Positions 1 through 10,431 of a DNA stretch of 64,000 nucleotides are shown piece after piece. The notes below the pieces were generated by a model. It was not told where the DNA came from, did not search any database, and saw only the letters and a program-made list of their open reading frames with translations. Numbering within the stretch: position 1 is the stretch's first letter; every line of letters starts with the position of its first letter. This DNA comes from Variovorax dokdonensis (lineage in GTDB: Bacteria > Pseudomonadota > Gammaproteobacteria > Burkholderiales > Burkholderiaceae_C), in contig NZ_JASZYV010000003.1 in assembly GCF_030316895.1 (NCBI RefSeq), forward strand, positions 620,001 to 684,000, given 5' to 3'. The position numbers and the translations under genes were made by a program.

Positions 1-524
1 GCGGCCTGCACCCAGTGCCGCCGCTGGTGGTGGAAACGCGTTTTCCGCTCGGAACGTTTCGCGTGTGGACGGTCTGGCGCCCTGCGGCCAAGGTGCTGGT
101 GTACCCGGCGCCCGAGGCTCATCCGCCGCCGCTGCCGCCCGGTGAACCCCGCACCGACACGCAGGTCGGCGCAAATGCCCGCATCAATTCGCAAGCCGGC
201 GAGTTCGATGGCGTGCGCGCCTATCGGCGTGGCGACCCGCTCAAGATGTTGGCATGGAAGCAGGTCGCGCGCGCCATGGCGGCCGGCTCCGACGATCTCT
301 ACAGCCGCGACGCGCAGCAAGTCCGACAAAGCGAGCTTTGGCTGGACGCGCAGCATGCCGGCCTGCCTTCGCACGAGGCGCGGCTGTCTCGGCTGACGGC
401 ATGGGTCCTGATGGCTGACCGCCTGGGCACCGACTACGGACTGCGCGTGGCGGGCCGGCAGGTCTCGCCCAGCCAGGGCGAGGCGCACAAGCGCCAATGC
501 CTCGAGATGCTCGCCACATGCTGA
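1..524 (+). CDS. DUF58 domain protein, C-terminal part (cut by window edge)
   Basis: The reading frame is open from the first complete codon at position 3, so the 5' part lies outside the window. The visible ~173 residues contain the DUF58 signature EFDGVRAYRRGD followed by AWKQVARA, the conserved region of the von Willebrand-like DUF58 family. An upstream stretch with FPLGTFRVWTVWRP matches the usual segment before the signature. DUF58 proteins are normally encoded between a MoxR AAA ATPase and a TgpA-type transglutaminase; here the next gene is such a transglutaminase, overlapping by 7 nt (ATG at 518, stop at 522-524). A moxR gene would be expected just to the left. The biochemical role of the family is not settled; a chaperone-like membrane role with MoxR is the usual inference. 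Confidence 0.88.
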   Translation, partial: GLHPVPPLVVETRFPLGTFRVWTVWRPAAKVLVYPAPEAHPPPLPPGEPRTDTQVGANARINSQAGEFDGVRAYRRGDPLKMLAWKQVARAMAAGSDDLYSRDAQQVRQSELWLDAQHAGLPSHEARLSRLTAWVLMADRLGTDYGLRVAGRQVSPSQGEAHKRQCLEMLATC

Positions 525-2524
525 AGCTGCCACGCCCATCGAGCCTGCCCCGGGAAGCGCGGGACACGCTCTTCCTGCTGGCGGTCATTGGCGTCATCGT
601 CATGCCGCAGGTGCCCAATCTGCCGATCTGGTGCAGCGTGCTCACGGGGCTGATTTTGTTGTGGCGGGCGCGCCTGGCCCTGCGTGGCCAGCCGCTGCCT
701 GGGCGCATCGTGCGCATCACCCTGCTGCTGGCTGCGCTGGGCGCCACCGCGCTGACCTTCCGGACCCTGCTCGGGCGGGACGCGGGTGTGACGCTGGTGG
801 TGCTGCTGCTGGCCATGAAGACGCTGGAGATGCGTGCGCGGCGCGATGCCTTCGTCATCTTCTTCCTGGGCTTCTTCGCGATGCTCACGAACTTCTTCTA
901 CTCGCAGTCGCTGCCGACGGCACTGGCCATGCTGGTCGCGTTGCTCGGCCTGCTGACGGCACTCGTCAATGCCCACATGCCGGTGGGGCGTCCGCCGCTG
1001 ATGCTGGCGGCTCGGATGGCCGGACGGATGGCATTGCTGGGGGCCCCGATCATGTTCGCGCTGTTCGTCCTGTTTCCGCGCGTCGCGCCGCTCTGGGGCA
1101 TGCCCAGCGATGCGATGGCCGGGCGATCCGGCCTGGGCGGCGAGATGCGCGTCGGCTCAGTCACCGAACTGGCGCTGGACGACGGGATCGCCGCGCGGGT
1201 GAAATTCGCCGACGACCGCGTTCCACCGCAGCGAGACCTGTACTTTCGCGGCCCCGTGCTCAGCCGGTTCGACGGACGCGAGTGGCGCGCCCTGCCCGAT
1301 TACCTGGCCAGCCGCGTGCCGGCAAACATTCAAGTCCAGGGGGCACCGATCGATTACGAAGTGACGCTGGAACCCAGCCACCGGCCTTGGCTGCTCACCC
1401 TGGACGTCACGCCCGCCAGGCCGGAAGGTCCGCCCGACCTGCAGGTCCGCCAGACCAGCGAACTGCAATGGGTGTCGCTGCAGCCAGTGCGCGAACTGCT
1501 GCGCTACAGCGTGCGCAGCTATCCCCAGTTTCGCAGCGGCCCCATCGGCTTCGACCCCAACCTCGGCATCTACACGCAACTGCCGCCACAGGCCGACCCG
1601 CGAACGCGCGAGATGGCACAGCAGATGCGCGCCGAGCCGGGCCTGGCCCAGGACAACGCGGCCTTCGTCCGCGCCGCGCTCGCGCGCCTGCGCACCGGCG
1701 GCTACAGCTACACGCTCGAGCCTGGCGTCTACGGCCAGCACACGGCCGACGAGTTCTGGTTCGACCGCAAGGCGGGCTTTTGCGAACACATCGCCTCCGC
1801 GTTCGCGGTCCTGATGCGCTCGGCCGGCATTCCGGCGCGCATCGTCACCGGCTACCAGGGCGGCGACCGCAACCCCATGGACGGCGTCTGGACCCTGCGT
1901 CACCGCGACGCCCACGCCTGGACCGAGGTCTGGCTGGCTGGCCAGGGCTGGGTGCGCGTCGACCCGACCGGCGCCATCTCGCCCGACCGTGTCGGCGCCT
2001 TCAGGCGCCTGAGCGCGCCCGAAGGCGTGTTCGCCGGCGCGGTCAATGCCATCGATCCCGGCCTGATGCTGAACCTGCGCGGCGCCTGGGAGGCCGTGAA
2101 CAATCGCTGGAACCAGTGGGTGCTCAACTACACCCAAGGCCGCCAGATGGACCTGATGCGCAAGCTCGGCATTTCGGCCCCCAGCATGCAGGACCTGATG
2201 GTGCTGCTGCTTTCGCTCGTCGTTCTCGCCAGCCTGGCCGGAGCCCTATGGACGCTGTGGGAGCGCCACCGCCAGGACCCGTGGCTGCGCCTCCTGGCGC
2301 GCGCCCGCCGGCAACTGCAGCGCGCCGGCCTCGATACGACCGATGCGACGACGCCGCGCGAAATGGCTGCCCTCGTCAGACAGCGGTTCGGCGATGGCGA
2401 CGCCAGGGCCATCGCGCTGTCCGACTGGCTGCTGCAGCTCGAAGCGCAGCGCTACGCGCCGGTCTCCCATGGCTCGCTGGCGATGTTGCGGGCCCAATGG
2501 CGCGGGTTGCCTTCGCTGGCTTGA
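518..2524 (+). CDS. tgpA: TgpA-type membrane protein with periplasmic transglutaminase domain
   Basis: A 668-residue protein if the ATG at 518, which overlaps the DUF58 stop, is used; an in-frame ATG at 497 would add seven residues. The N-terminal ~200 residues are a block of hydrophobic segments (DUF3488). A periplasmic transglutaminase-like domain follows, with the catalytic triad visible as C422 in GFCEH, H466 in DAHAW and D482 in VDPTG. The 44 and 16 residue spacings agree with the family. A further membrane segment near residue 570 and a short cytoplasmic DUF4129-like tail complete the architecture. Pseudomonas aeruginosa TgpA is essential and has been linked to envelope or peptidoglycan biology. 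The lytic transglycosylase gene 58 nt downstream fits an envelope theme. Confidence 0.9.
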   Translation: MLKLPRPSSLPREARDTLFLLAVIGVIVMPQVPNLPIWCSVLTGLILLWRARLALRGQPLPGRIVRITLLLAALGATALTFRTLLGRDAGVTLVVLLLAMKTLEMRARRDAFVIFFLGFFAMLTNFFYSQSLPTALAMLVALLGLLTALVNAHMPVGRPPLMLAARMAGRMALLGAPIMFALFVLFPRVAPLWGMPSDAMAGRSGLGGEMRVGSVTELALDDGIAARVKFADDRVPPQRDLYFRGPVLSRFDGREWRALPDYLASRVPANIQVQGAPIDYEVTLEPSHRPWLLTLDVTPARPEGPPDLQVRQTSELQWVSLQPVRELLRYSVRSYPQFRSGPIGFDPNLGIYTQLPPQADPRTREMAQQMRAEPGLAQDNAAFVRAALARLRTGGYSYTLEPGVYGQHTADEFWFDRKAGFCEHIASAFAVLMRSAGIPARIVTGYQGGDRNPMDGVWTLRHRDAHAWTEVWLAGQGWVRVDPTGAISPDRVGAFRRLSAPEGVFAGAVNAIDPGLMLNLRGAWEAVNNRWNQWVLNYTQGRQMDLMRKLGISAPSMQDLMVLLLSLVVLASLAGALWTLWERHRQDPWLRLLARARRQLQRAGLDTTDATTPREMAALVRQRFGDGDARAIALSDWLLQLEAQRYAPVSHGSLAMLRAQWRGLPSLA

Positions 2525-2582
2525 GTGCAACGGGCTGTCACGCCGGGCGCGGCCATGGCGCCGGGAACGGCACAATGAAACG

Positions 2583-3671
2583 ATGCGTCGTCGCGATCTC
2601 AATTTCCTTCCCCTCGCCCTGGCCGCGCTCGAGCTGACCAGCCCCGTCAGCGCCTGGGCACAGGGCAAACGTTCACCCAACCGCTCGCGCGCCGAAGCCG
2701 CGCCCATCTACTACGCCGGCCGCGCCGATGCCATGGATCTGGCCGACCAGATCGCCATCCGCAATCGCCTCGACCGCATGTGGGTGCGCGACATGATCGG
2801 CCAGGCGCGTTTCCTGACCAACGTGCCCCGGCTCATGCTGCCGCGCGGGGGCGGCGGTGGGGGGCGTCGCCGCAACTGGCAAGCCTATCGGCAGCGCTTC
2901 GTCGAGCCCATCCGCATCAATGCCGGCGCCGAGTTCTGGCGCACCCACGCTGCGACGCTCTCGCGCGCCGAGCGCGACTTCGGCGTGCCGCCCGAGATCG
3001 TGGTGGGCATCATCGGCGTGGAGACTATCTACGGCCGCATCATGGGCAACTTCCGCGTGATCGATGCCCTGGCCACCCTGTCCTTCGACTTTCCCCTGGA
3101 GCACCCACGCGCCGACCAGCGCATCGCCTATTTTCGCGGCGAGCTCGAAAGCTTCCTGACGGCCGCCAGCCGCCAGGGCGACAGCCCGCTCGATCCCCTG
3201 GGCAGCTACGCGGGCGCCATGGGCATGCCGCAGTTCATGCCGAGCAGCATCGACAAGTACGCGGTGGACTACGACGGCAACGGGCACATCGACCTCGCCG
3301 GCAGCCCGGTGGACGCCATCGGCTCGGTGGCCAACTACTTCAAGGGCTATGGCTGGCAGGCCGGGCAGCCGTCGTTCTTTCCCGCCAGCGTGGACGAGAC
3401 CAACCCGCTGATGCCGACGCTCCTCGCGCCGGACATCGTCCCCAGCTTCAGCGCCGACAGCATCAGCGCCGCCGGCGTCGAACTGCCGCCGGTCGCCAAG
3501 CGCTACGGCGGTCTGCTGGCGCTGATCGAATTGCAGAACGGAAGCGCGCCCACCACCTTCGTGGCCGGCACGCAGAATTTCTACGTCATCACCCGCTACA
3601 ACTGGAGCAGCTTCTACGCGATGTCGGTGCTGGATCTGGGGCAGGAAGTGAAGGCGGCGCTGTCGCTCTAG
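2583..3671 (+). CDS. mltB: Lytic murein transglycosylase B (GH103)
   Basis: A 362-residue exported protein that should cleave the MurNAc-GlcNAc bond of peptidoglycan with formation of 1,6-anhydroMurNAc. The start at 2583 gives a signal peptide beginning MRRRDLNFLP and ending near AWA-QG (residues 25-28); it has no lipobox, so it looks soluble rather than a lipoprotein. The catalytic glutamate is E147 in GVETIYGR. Other GH103 hallmarks are AMGMPQFMPSS, the DYDGNGHIDL segment and SVANYFKGYGW. A Gly-Arg-rich insert (RGGGGGGRRRN, about residues 88-98) sits before the catalytic region. It lies 58 nt behind tgpA and probably belongs to that transcription unit; the next gene is convergent, 16 nt away. 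Confidence 0.92.
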   Translation: MRRRDLNFLPLALAALELTSPVSAWAQGKRSPNRSRAEAAPIYYAGRADAMDLADQIAIRNRLDRMWVRDMIGQARFLTNVPRLMLPRGGGGGGRRRNWQAYRQRFVEPIRINAGAEFWRTHAATLSRAERDFGVPPEIVVGIIGVETIYGRIMGNFRVIDALATLSFDFPLEHPRADQRIAYFRGELESFLTAASRQGDSPLDPLGSYAGAMGMPQFMPSSIDKYAVDYDGNGHIDLAGSPVDAIGSVANYFKGYGWQAGQPSFFPASVDETNPLMPTLLAPDIVPSFSADSISAAGVELPPVAKRYGGLLALIELQNGSAPTTFVAGTQNFYVITRYNWSSFYAMSVLDLGQEVKAALSL

Positions 3672-3687
3672 GCACCGCCGCGGCCGT

Positions 3688-4290
3688 TCAGGCCACGCCG
3701 AAGCTCGACCTCCCCACCACCTTCGCCGACGCATCCAGCACCACGGCCTCGCCCATCGAGGTCGACTCACCCGTCAAGGCGGTGATGTTGACCTGGTGCG
3801 TGACCCACACTTCGAAACGACCGGGCGCGATTGACCGCAGGCGCGCCAGCAATTGCGGCCTGGCCTGCTGCGCCTGCTCGCCCCGACCGAAGCTGGAGTC
3901 CAGCGCGGGCCAGGGCTCCTGTTGGCCGAACGCCAGCGTGGCGGTGTCGATGCAGCGGCACCACGCGCTGGAAAGCACGGCAGAAGGCTTCAGCGCCCTC
4001 GTCTCGAACCACCGACCGATCGCGGCGGACTGCTCGCGACCTGCGGCACTCAGGTTGCGTTGCGTCCGGCATTGGCCGATGACGAACTCCGGCGGGTCGC
4101 CCACGCCGGGGTCGGTTCGTGAATGGCGCAGCATGACGGCGCATCCGCCGGCCCGAAGACGCGCAGCCAGCTCGGCGTCGGTGGTCGGCGCCTGCGCCGC
4201 CGCGCCTTGCGCAGACAGCAAGCCCAGCATCAACCCGCCGAAGCGACGGCGATCCAGGCGGTGCAGTGCGATATGGTGTGGGTCGTTCAT
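3688..4290 (-). CDS. Exported histidine phosphatase superfamily protein
   Basis: A 200-residue protein from the internal ATG at 4290 (an upstream ATG at 4329 lacks a sensible leader). The start MNDPHHIALHRLDRRRFGG followed by a hydrophobic stretch to AAAQA looks like a Tat signal peptide, so export is likely. The phosphoglycerate mutase-like core is shown by MLRHSRTDPG (His56 as the likely phospho-acceptor, with Ser in place of the usual Gly), CRTQRNLSAAGREQ, SSAWCRC, and the second histidine H165 in VTHQVN. Substrate is unknown. The gene is convergent with mltB and 86 nt downstream of glpV on the same strand, separated by a GC-rich hairpin, so co-transcription with the glycerol operon is uncertain. 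Confidence 0.85.
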   Translation of the reverse strand: MNDPHHIALHRLDRRRFGGLMLGLLSAQGAAAQAPTTDAELAARLRAGGCAVMLRHSRTDPGVGDPPEFVIGQCRTQRNLSAAGREQSAAIGRWFETRALKPSAVLSSAWCRCIDTATLAFGQQEPWPALDSSFGRGEQAQQARPQLLARLRSIAPGRFEVWVTHQVNITALTGESTSMGEAVVLDASAKVVGRSSFGVA

Positions 4291-4336
4291 CGGCGCAGCG
4301 TAACAACGCCGCGCCGACCTCCATGGCAACAGGGGC

Positions 4337-4364
4337 GCTCGGGTCCGGGCACTCGGCCCCGAGC
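4337..4364 (-). terminator. Hairpin after glpV, possible operon terminator
   Basis: An 11-bp inverted repeat with one mismatch (4337-4347 and 4354-4364, arms GCTCGGGTCCG and CGGCCCCGAGC) with a 6-base loop lies 13 nt beyond the glpV stop. There is no clear T-run after it on the minus strand, so intrinsic termination is possible but not certain; it could also act as an mRNA 3'-end stabiliser. Confidence 0.4.
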
Positions 4365-4376
4365 TGCTTCATGCCG

Positions 4377-6107
<1,731 letters not shown>

Positions 6108-6205
6108 CGCTTGTCTCCTCTTTGCGCACCGCCCCGATTTCGTGGCATTCGACCGCGGCCCAGGGGCGGCATAAGGGCCGGATTGGAAAGAACCTTGCAG
6201 GGGAG

Positions 6206-6514
6206 TCAGCCCTTGCGCATGACCAGCACCAGCACCGCCATCGAGATGACGAAGCTGATCCAGACCGACGGCTCGGCATCGAGCGAAAGCATGTCCTGCA
6301 GCCATCCGCCCATGCCGACGAAGGCGAGATTGATGTAGGCGGCCAGCAGCAGGCCGATGAAGAGGCGATCGCCACGCGTGGTGGCGATGGGCAGCCAACC
6401 ACGACGCAAGGTCGTCGGCGAGCGAAGCTCCCAGATCGTCATGCCGACCAGCAGCAAGGCGATGCAGCAGAAGAACACGGCCACCGGGGTGGTCCAGACC
6501 ATCCAGTTGAACAT
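6206..6514 (-). CDS. glpU: Small membrane protein GlpU (DUF2160)
   Basis: A 102-residue integral membrane protein. Three hydrophobic segments are visible: PVAVFFCCIALLLVGM (about residues 10-25), LFIGLLLAAYINLAFVGMGG (about 51-70) and VWISFVISMAVLVLVM (about 84-99). This matches DUF2160, the predicted small membrane protein encoded in Rhizobium-type glycerol ABC operons between the permease and binding-protein genes. The ATG shares one base with the glpQ stop (TGATG), implying translational coupling. Its molecular job is unknown; an accessory subunit of the importer is the natural inference. Confidence 0.88.
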   Translation of the reverse strand: MFNWMVWTTPVAVFFCCIALLLVGMTIWELRSPTTLRRGWLPIATTRGDRLFIGLLLAAYINLAFVGMGGWLQDMLSLDAEPSVWISFVISMAVLVLVMRKG

Positions 6515-7325
6515 CACACCCTCCCCATGGCAAAGCCCTTGGCGATGTAGTGCCGCACGAACCAGATGACGATGGCGCCCGGCACGATGGTGAGCACGCC
6601 CGCAGCGGCGAGCGTGGCCCAGTCCATGCCCGATGCGCTCACCGTGCGCGTCATGGTGGCGACGATGGGCTTGGCATCCACGCTGGTCAGCGTGCGCGCC
6701 AGAAGCAGTTCGACCCAGCTGAACATGAAGCAGAAGAAAGCCGCCACGCCCACCCCCGCCTTGATGAGCGGCAGGAAGATGGTGACGAAGAAGCGCGGGA
6801 AGGAGTAGCCGTCGATGTAGGCCGTCTCGTCGATCTCGCGCGGGATGCCGCTCATGAAGCCTTCGAGAATCCACACCGCCAGCGGCACGTTGAACACCAG
6901 ATGCGCCAGCGCCACGCCCAGGTGCGTGTCCATCAGGCCCACGGTCGCGTAGAGCTGGAAGAACGGCAGCAGGAACACCGCGGGCGGCGTCATTCGGTTC
7001 GTCAGCAGCCAGAAGAACACATGCTTGTCGCCCAGGAAGGTGTAGCGCGAGAACGCATAGGCGGCCGGCAGGGCGACGGTCAGCGAGATCACGGTGTTGA
7101 TCGCCACGTAGATCAGGCTGTTGATGTAGCCCGAGTACCACGACTCATCGGTGAAGATGCGCGCGTAGTTCTCCCAGGTGAACTCGGCCGGAAAGAACGA
7201 GAAGCTCGACAGGATCTCGCTGTTGGTCTTGAAGCTCATGTTGACCATCCAGTAGATGGGCAGCAGCGCGAAGACAAGGTAGAGCAGCAGGAAGATGCTG
7301 CGCTTGCGAAAGCGGCGTGCGTCGT

Positions 7326-7329
<4 letters not shown>
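6514..7329 (-). CDS. glpQ: Glycerol ABC transporter permease GlpQ
   Basis: A 271-residue inner-membrane permease of the MalG type. It begins MNDARRFRKR, followed by a first membrane helix (SIFLLLYLVFALLPIYW). The EAA-loop region that contacts the ATPases is recognisable as EIDETAYIDGYSFPRFFVTI before FLPLIKAGV. The start overlaps the glpP stop by 4 nt (ATGA). With GlpP it should form the translocation channel. The symbol follows the rhizobial glycerol operon and is not the glycerophosphodiester phosphodiesterase GlpQ of enterics. Confidence 0.88.
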
Positions 7330-8219
<890 letters not shown>

Positions 8220-8234
8220 GTCTTGCTCCCTCCT

Positions 8235-9305
8235 TCAGGCCACCAGCTTCTCGTCCTGGTAGAAGCAGGTATTGAGATCGATCACCCGCAGCCAGACCGT
8301 CTCCCCCACCGCCGGCTGCGCGGTGCCGTTGGGCAGCCGCGCCTTGAGGGTCGCGCCTTGCGCCTGTGCGGTCAGCAGGATGCAGGTGCCGATGTCCTGC
8401 TCGGCCAGCACGGTGGCAGGCACTGCGCCGGGATCGCCCTCGTCGACCAGCTTCAGGTGCTCGGGCCGGATGCCCACCTTCAGCTCGCCTTCGGGCAGCG
8501 ATTGCGGTGTTGTCAGGTCCACCCCGCCCAGGTGAAGATGACCGCGCCGGCTGTCGGCGGGCATGAAGTTCATGCCCGGCGAGCCGATGAAGTGGCCCAC
8601 GAAGGTGTGCTCCGGCCGCTGGAACAAGGCCTCGGCGGTGCCCACCTGCACCGCGCGGCCGCGCGACATCACCACCACCTCGTCGGCGAAGGTGAGCGCC
8701 TCGACCTGGTCGTGCGTCACGTAGATCAGCGTGAGCTTGAGCTCGCGATGGATCTCCTTGAGCTTGCGCCGAAGCTGCCACTTGAGATGCGGATCGATCA
8801 CCGTCAGCGGTTCGTCGAACAGCACTGCCGAGACGTCTTCGCGCACCAGGCCGCGCCCGAGCGAGATCTTCTGCTTCGCATCGGCCGACAACCCGGCCGC
8901 GCGCTGATCGAGCTGCCCCGTGAGTTCGAGCATGTCGGCGATGCGCGCAACGCGCTCTCGAATGCGTGCCGCCGGCACCCCGCGATTGCGCAGCGGGAAC
9001 GCCAGGTTCTGCGCCACCGTCATCGTGTCGTAGATCACCGGAAACTGGAACACCTGCGCGATGTTGCGCTGCTGCGGCGTCTGGCGCGTCACGTCCTGCC
9101 CATCGAACTTCACGCTGCCCTGCGACGGCGTGAGCAAGCCGGAGATGATGTTGAGCATCGTCGTCTTGCCGCAGCCCGACGGCCCCAGCAGCGCGTAGGC
9201 GCCGCCGTCGGAAAAGCTCATCTTCAAGGGCAGCAGCGCGTAGTCGCTGTCGGCTTTCGGGTCGGACCGATAAGCATGCGCGAGATCGAGGTCGATGCGG
9301 GCCAT
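8235..9305 (-). CDS. glpT: Glycerol ABC transporter ATPase GlpT (non-canonical signature motif)
   Basis: A 356-residue MalK-like ATPase from the ATG at 9305 (MARIDLDLAHAYR). Walker A is GPSGCGKTT (41-49), the Q-loop is QVFQF (near 84-88), Walker B is AVLFDEP (160-166), and the H-loop histidine is H198 in YVTHDQ. The ABC signature is degenerate: LSADAKQ at 139-145 where LSGGQ is expected. A C-terminal TOBE-like regulatory domain follows (about 240-350). GlpS has the complementary defect, so the pair should form one competent and one impaired nucleotide site. The gene lies between glpS (7 nt) and glpP (15 nt). The name follows the rhizobial operon and is unrelated to the glycerol-3-phosphate antiporter GlpT. 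Confidence 0.88.
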   Translation of the reverse strand: MARIDLDLAHAYRSDPKADSDYALLPLKMSFSDGGAYALLGPSGCGKTTMLNIISGLLTPSQGSVKFDGQDVTRQTPQQRNIAQVFQFPVIYDTMTVAQNLAFPLRNRGVPAARIRERVARIADMLELTGQLDQRAAGLSADAKQKISLGRGLVREDVSAVLFDEPLTVIDPHLKWQLRRKLKEIHRELKLTLIYVTHDQVEALTFADEVVVMSRGRAVQVGTAEALFQRPEHTFVGHFIGSPGMNFMPADSRRGHLHLGGVDLTTPQSLPEGELKVGIRPEHLKLVDEGDPGAVPATVLAEQDIGTCILLTAQAQGATLKARLPNGTAQPAVGETVWLRVIDLNTCFYQDEKLVA

Positions 9306-9312
9306 GGCTTGT

Positions 9313-10401
9313 TCATCCTTGCGTTTTGCGCGAGTGCGGCGCGAGCACCAGATCGCCCGCCGCGTCGAACACATGAAGCTGGGACAGGTTGAATCGCAGC
9401 ACGAGCAGTTCGCCCAGCGCGAAGCGATGCACGCCTGTCAACTGGGCGACCAGCTCACCCGCCGGGCTCTCCAGGTGGACGAAGGTGTCGGAGCCGGCGA
9501 TCTCCGCCAGCACGATGCGCGCAGCCAACTCGACACCCCCGGGTTCGGCGGCATGCCCCGCGCCGACGGTCAACGCGCTCGCGCGCAGCCCCACCGTCAC
9601 GTCGCCCTGCACTTCGGGCGGCAAGTCCAAGGGCAGCGCCAGTCCGCCGCCAAGCTGCACGCCGGCGCTGCTGGCCTTGCCGGGCAGCAGGTTCATCGGC
9701 GGGTCGCTGAACGCGCGTGCCACCCGCAGCGAGCGCGGCGCATGAAAGACCTCGGCCGTCGGCCCGTACTGCAGCAGTTCGCCCGCGTCGAGCACCGCCG
9801 TGTGTCCGCCCAGCAGCAAGGCTTCGCCCGGCTCGGTGGTCGCATAGATGACCGTCGATTCGCCCGCGGCGAAGATCTGTGCCAGCTCCTCGCGAAGCTC
9901 TTCGCGAAGCTTGTAGTCGAGGTTGACCAGCGGCTCGTCGAGCAGCATCAGGGGCGCGTTCTTCGCCAGAGCGCGCGCCAGGGCAACGCGCTGCTGCTGG
10001 CCGCCCGACAGCTCGGACGGATAGCGGTCGAGAAAGGCGCTGATGTGCAGCTTGTCGGCAAGTTCATTGACCTGCTCGTCCACATGCCTGGCGCCCCGCA
10101 GGCGCAGCGGCGAGGCGATGTTGCGCGCCACCGTGAGCGATGGGTAGTTGATGAACTGCTGATACACCATGGCCACGTTGCGCTCGCGCACGGGCACGCC
10201 GGTCACGTCCTTGCCGTCGACGAGCACGCGACCGCTGCTGGGCGCATCGAGCCCCGCCATCAGCCGCATCAGGCTGGTCTTGCCCGACTGCGTGGCGCCC
10301 AGCAAAACGGTCACCGCGCCGGGTCGCGGCGCGATGCTCATCTCGTACAACCAGGTCTGGGCACCCACTTTCTTCGTGACGCGCTCTAGGCTCAGCTGCA
10401 A
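9313..10401 (-). CDS. glpS: Glycerol ABC transporter ATPase GlpS (H-loop His missing)
   Basis: A 362-residue MalK-like ATPase. The start is TTG at 10401 (TTG CAG CTG), supported by a perfect AAGGAGG six nucleotides upstream and by the lack of an in-frame ATG before Walker A. Walker A reads GATQSGKTS (35-43), the Q-loop is VYQQF, the signature is a canonical LSGGQQQR (131-138), and Walker B is LMLLDEP (151-157) with the catalytic Glu. The switch histidine expected near residue 189 is replaced: the segment reads [11 protein letters not shown] instead of VTHDQ. A TOBE-like domain follows. It is 30 nt behind glpD and 7 nt ahead of glpT. Confidence 0.88.
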   Translation of the reverse strand: MQLSLERVTKKVGAQTWLYEMSIAPRPGAVTVLLGATQSGKTSLMRLMAGLDAPSSGRVLVDGKDVTGVPVRERNVAMVYQQFINYPSLTVARNIASPLRLRGARHVDEQVNELADKLHISAFLDRYPSELSGGQQQRVALARALAKNAPLMLLDEPLVNLDYKLREELREELAQIFAAGESTVIYATTEPGEALLLGGHTAVLDAGELLQYGPTAEVFHAPRSLRVARAFSDPPMNLLPGKASSAGVQLGGGLALPLDLPPEVQGDVTVGLRASALTVGAGHAAEPGGVELAARIVLAEIAGSDTFVHLESPAGELVAQLTGVHRFALGELLVLRFNLSQLHVFDAAGDLVLAPHSRKTQG

Positions 10402-10431
10402 GGCGGACCTCCTTGTGTCGTTGTTGACTAC

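Noticed and set aside
9313-9320. Treating GlpS as an inactive pseudo-ATPase
   Set aside because: Walker A, Q-loop, signature and the catalytic Glu are intact; only the switch His is replaced, which fits an asymmetric pair better than decay.
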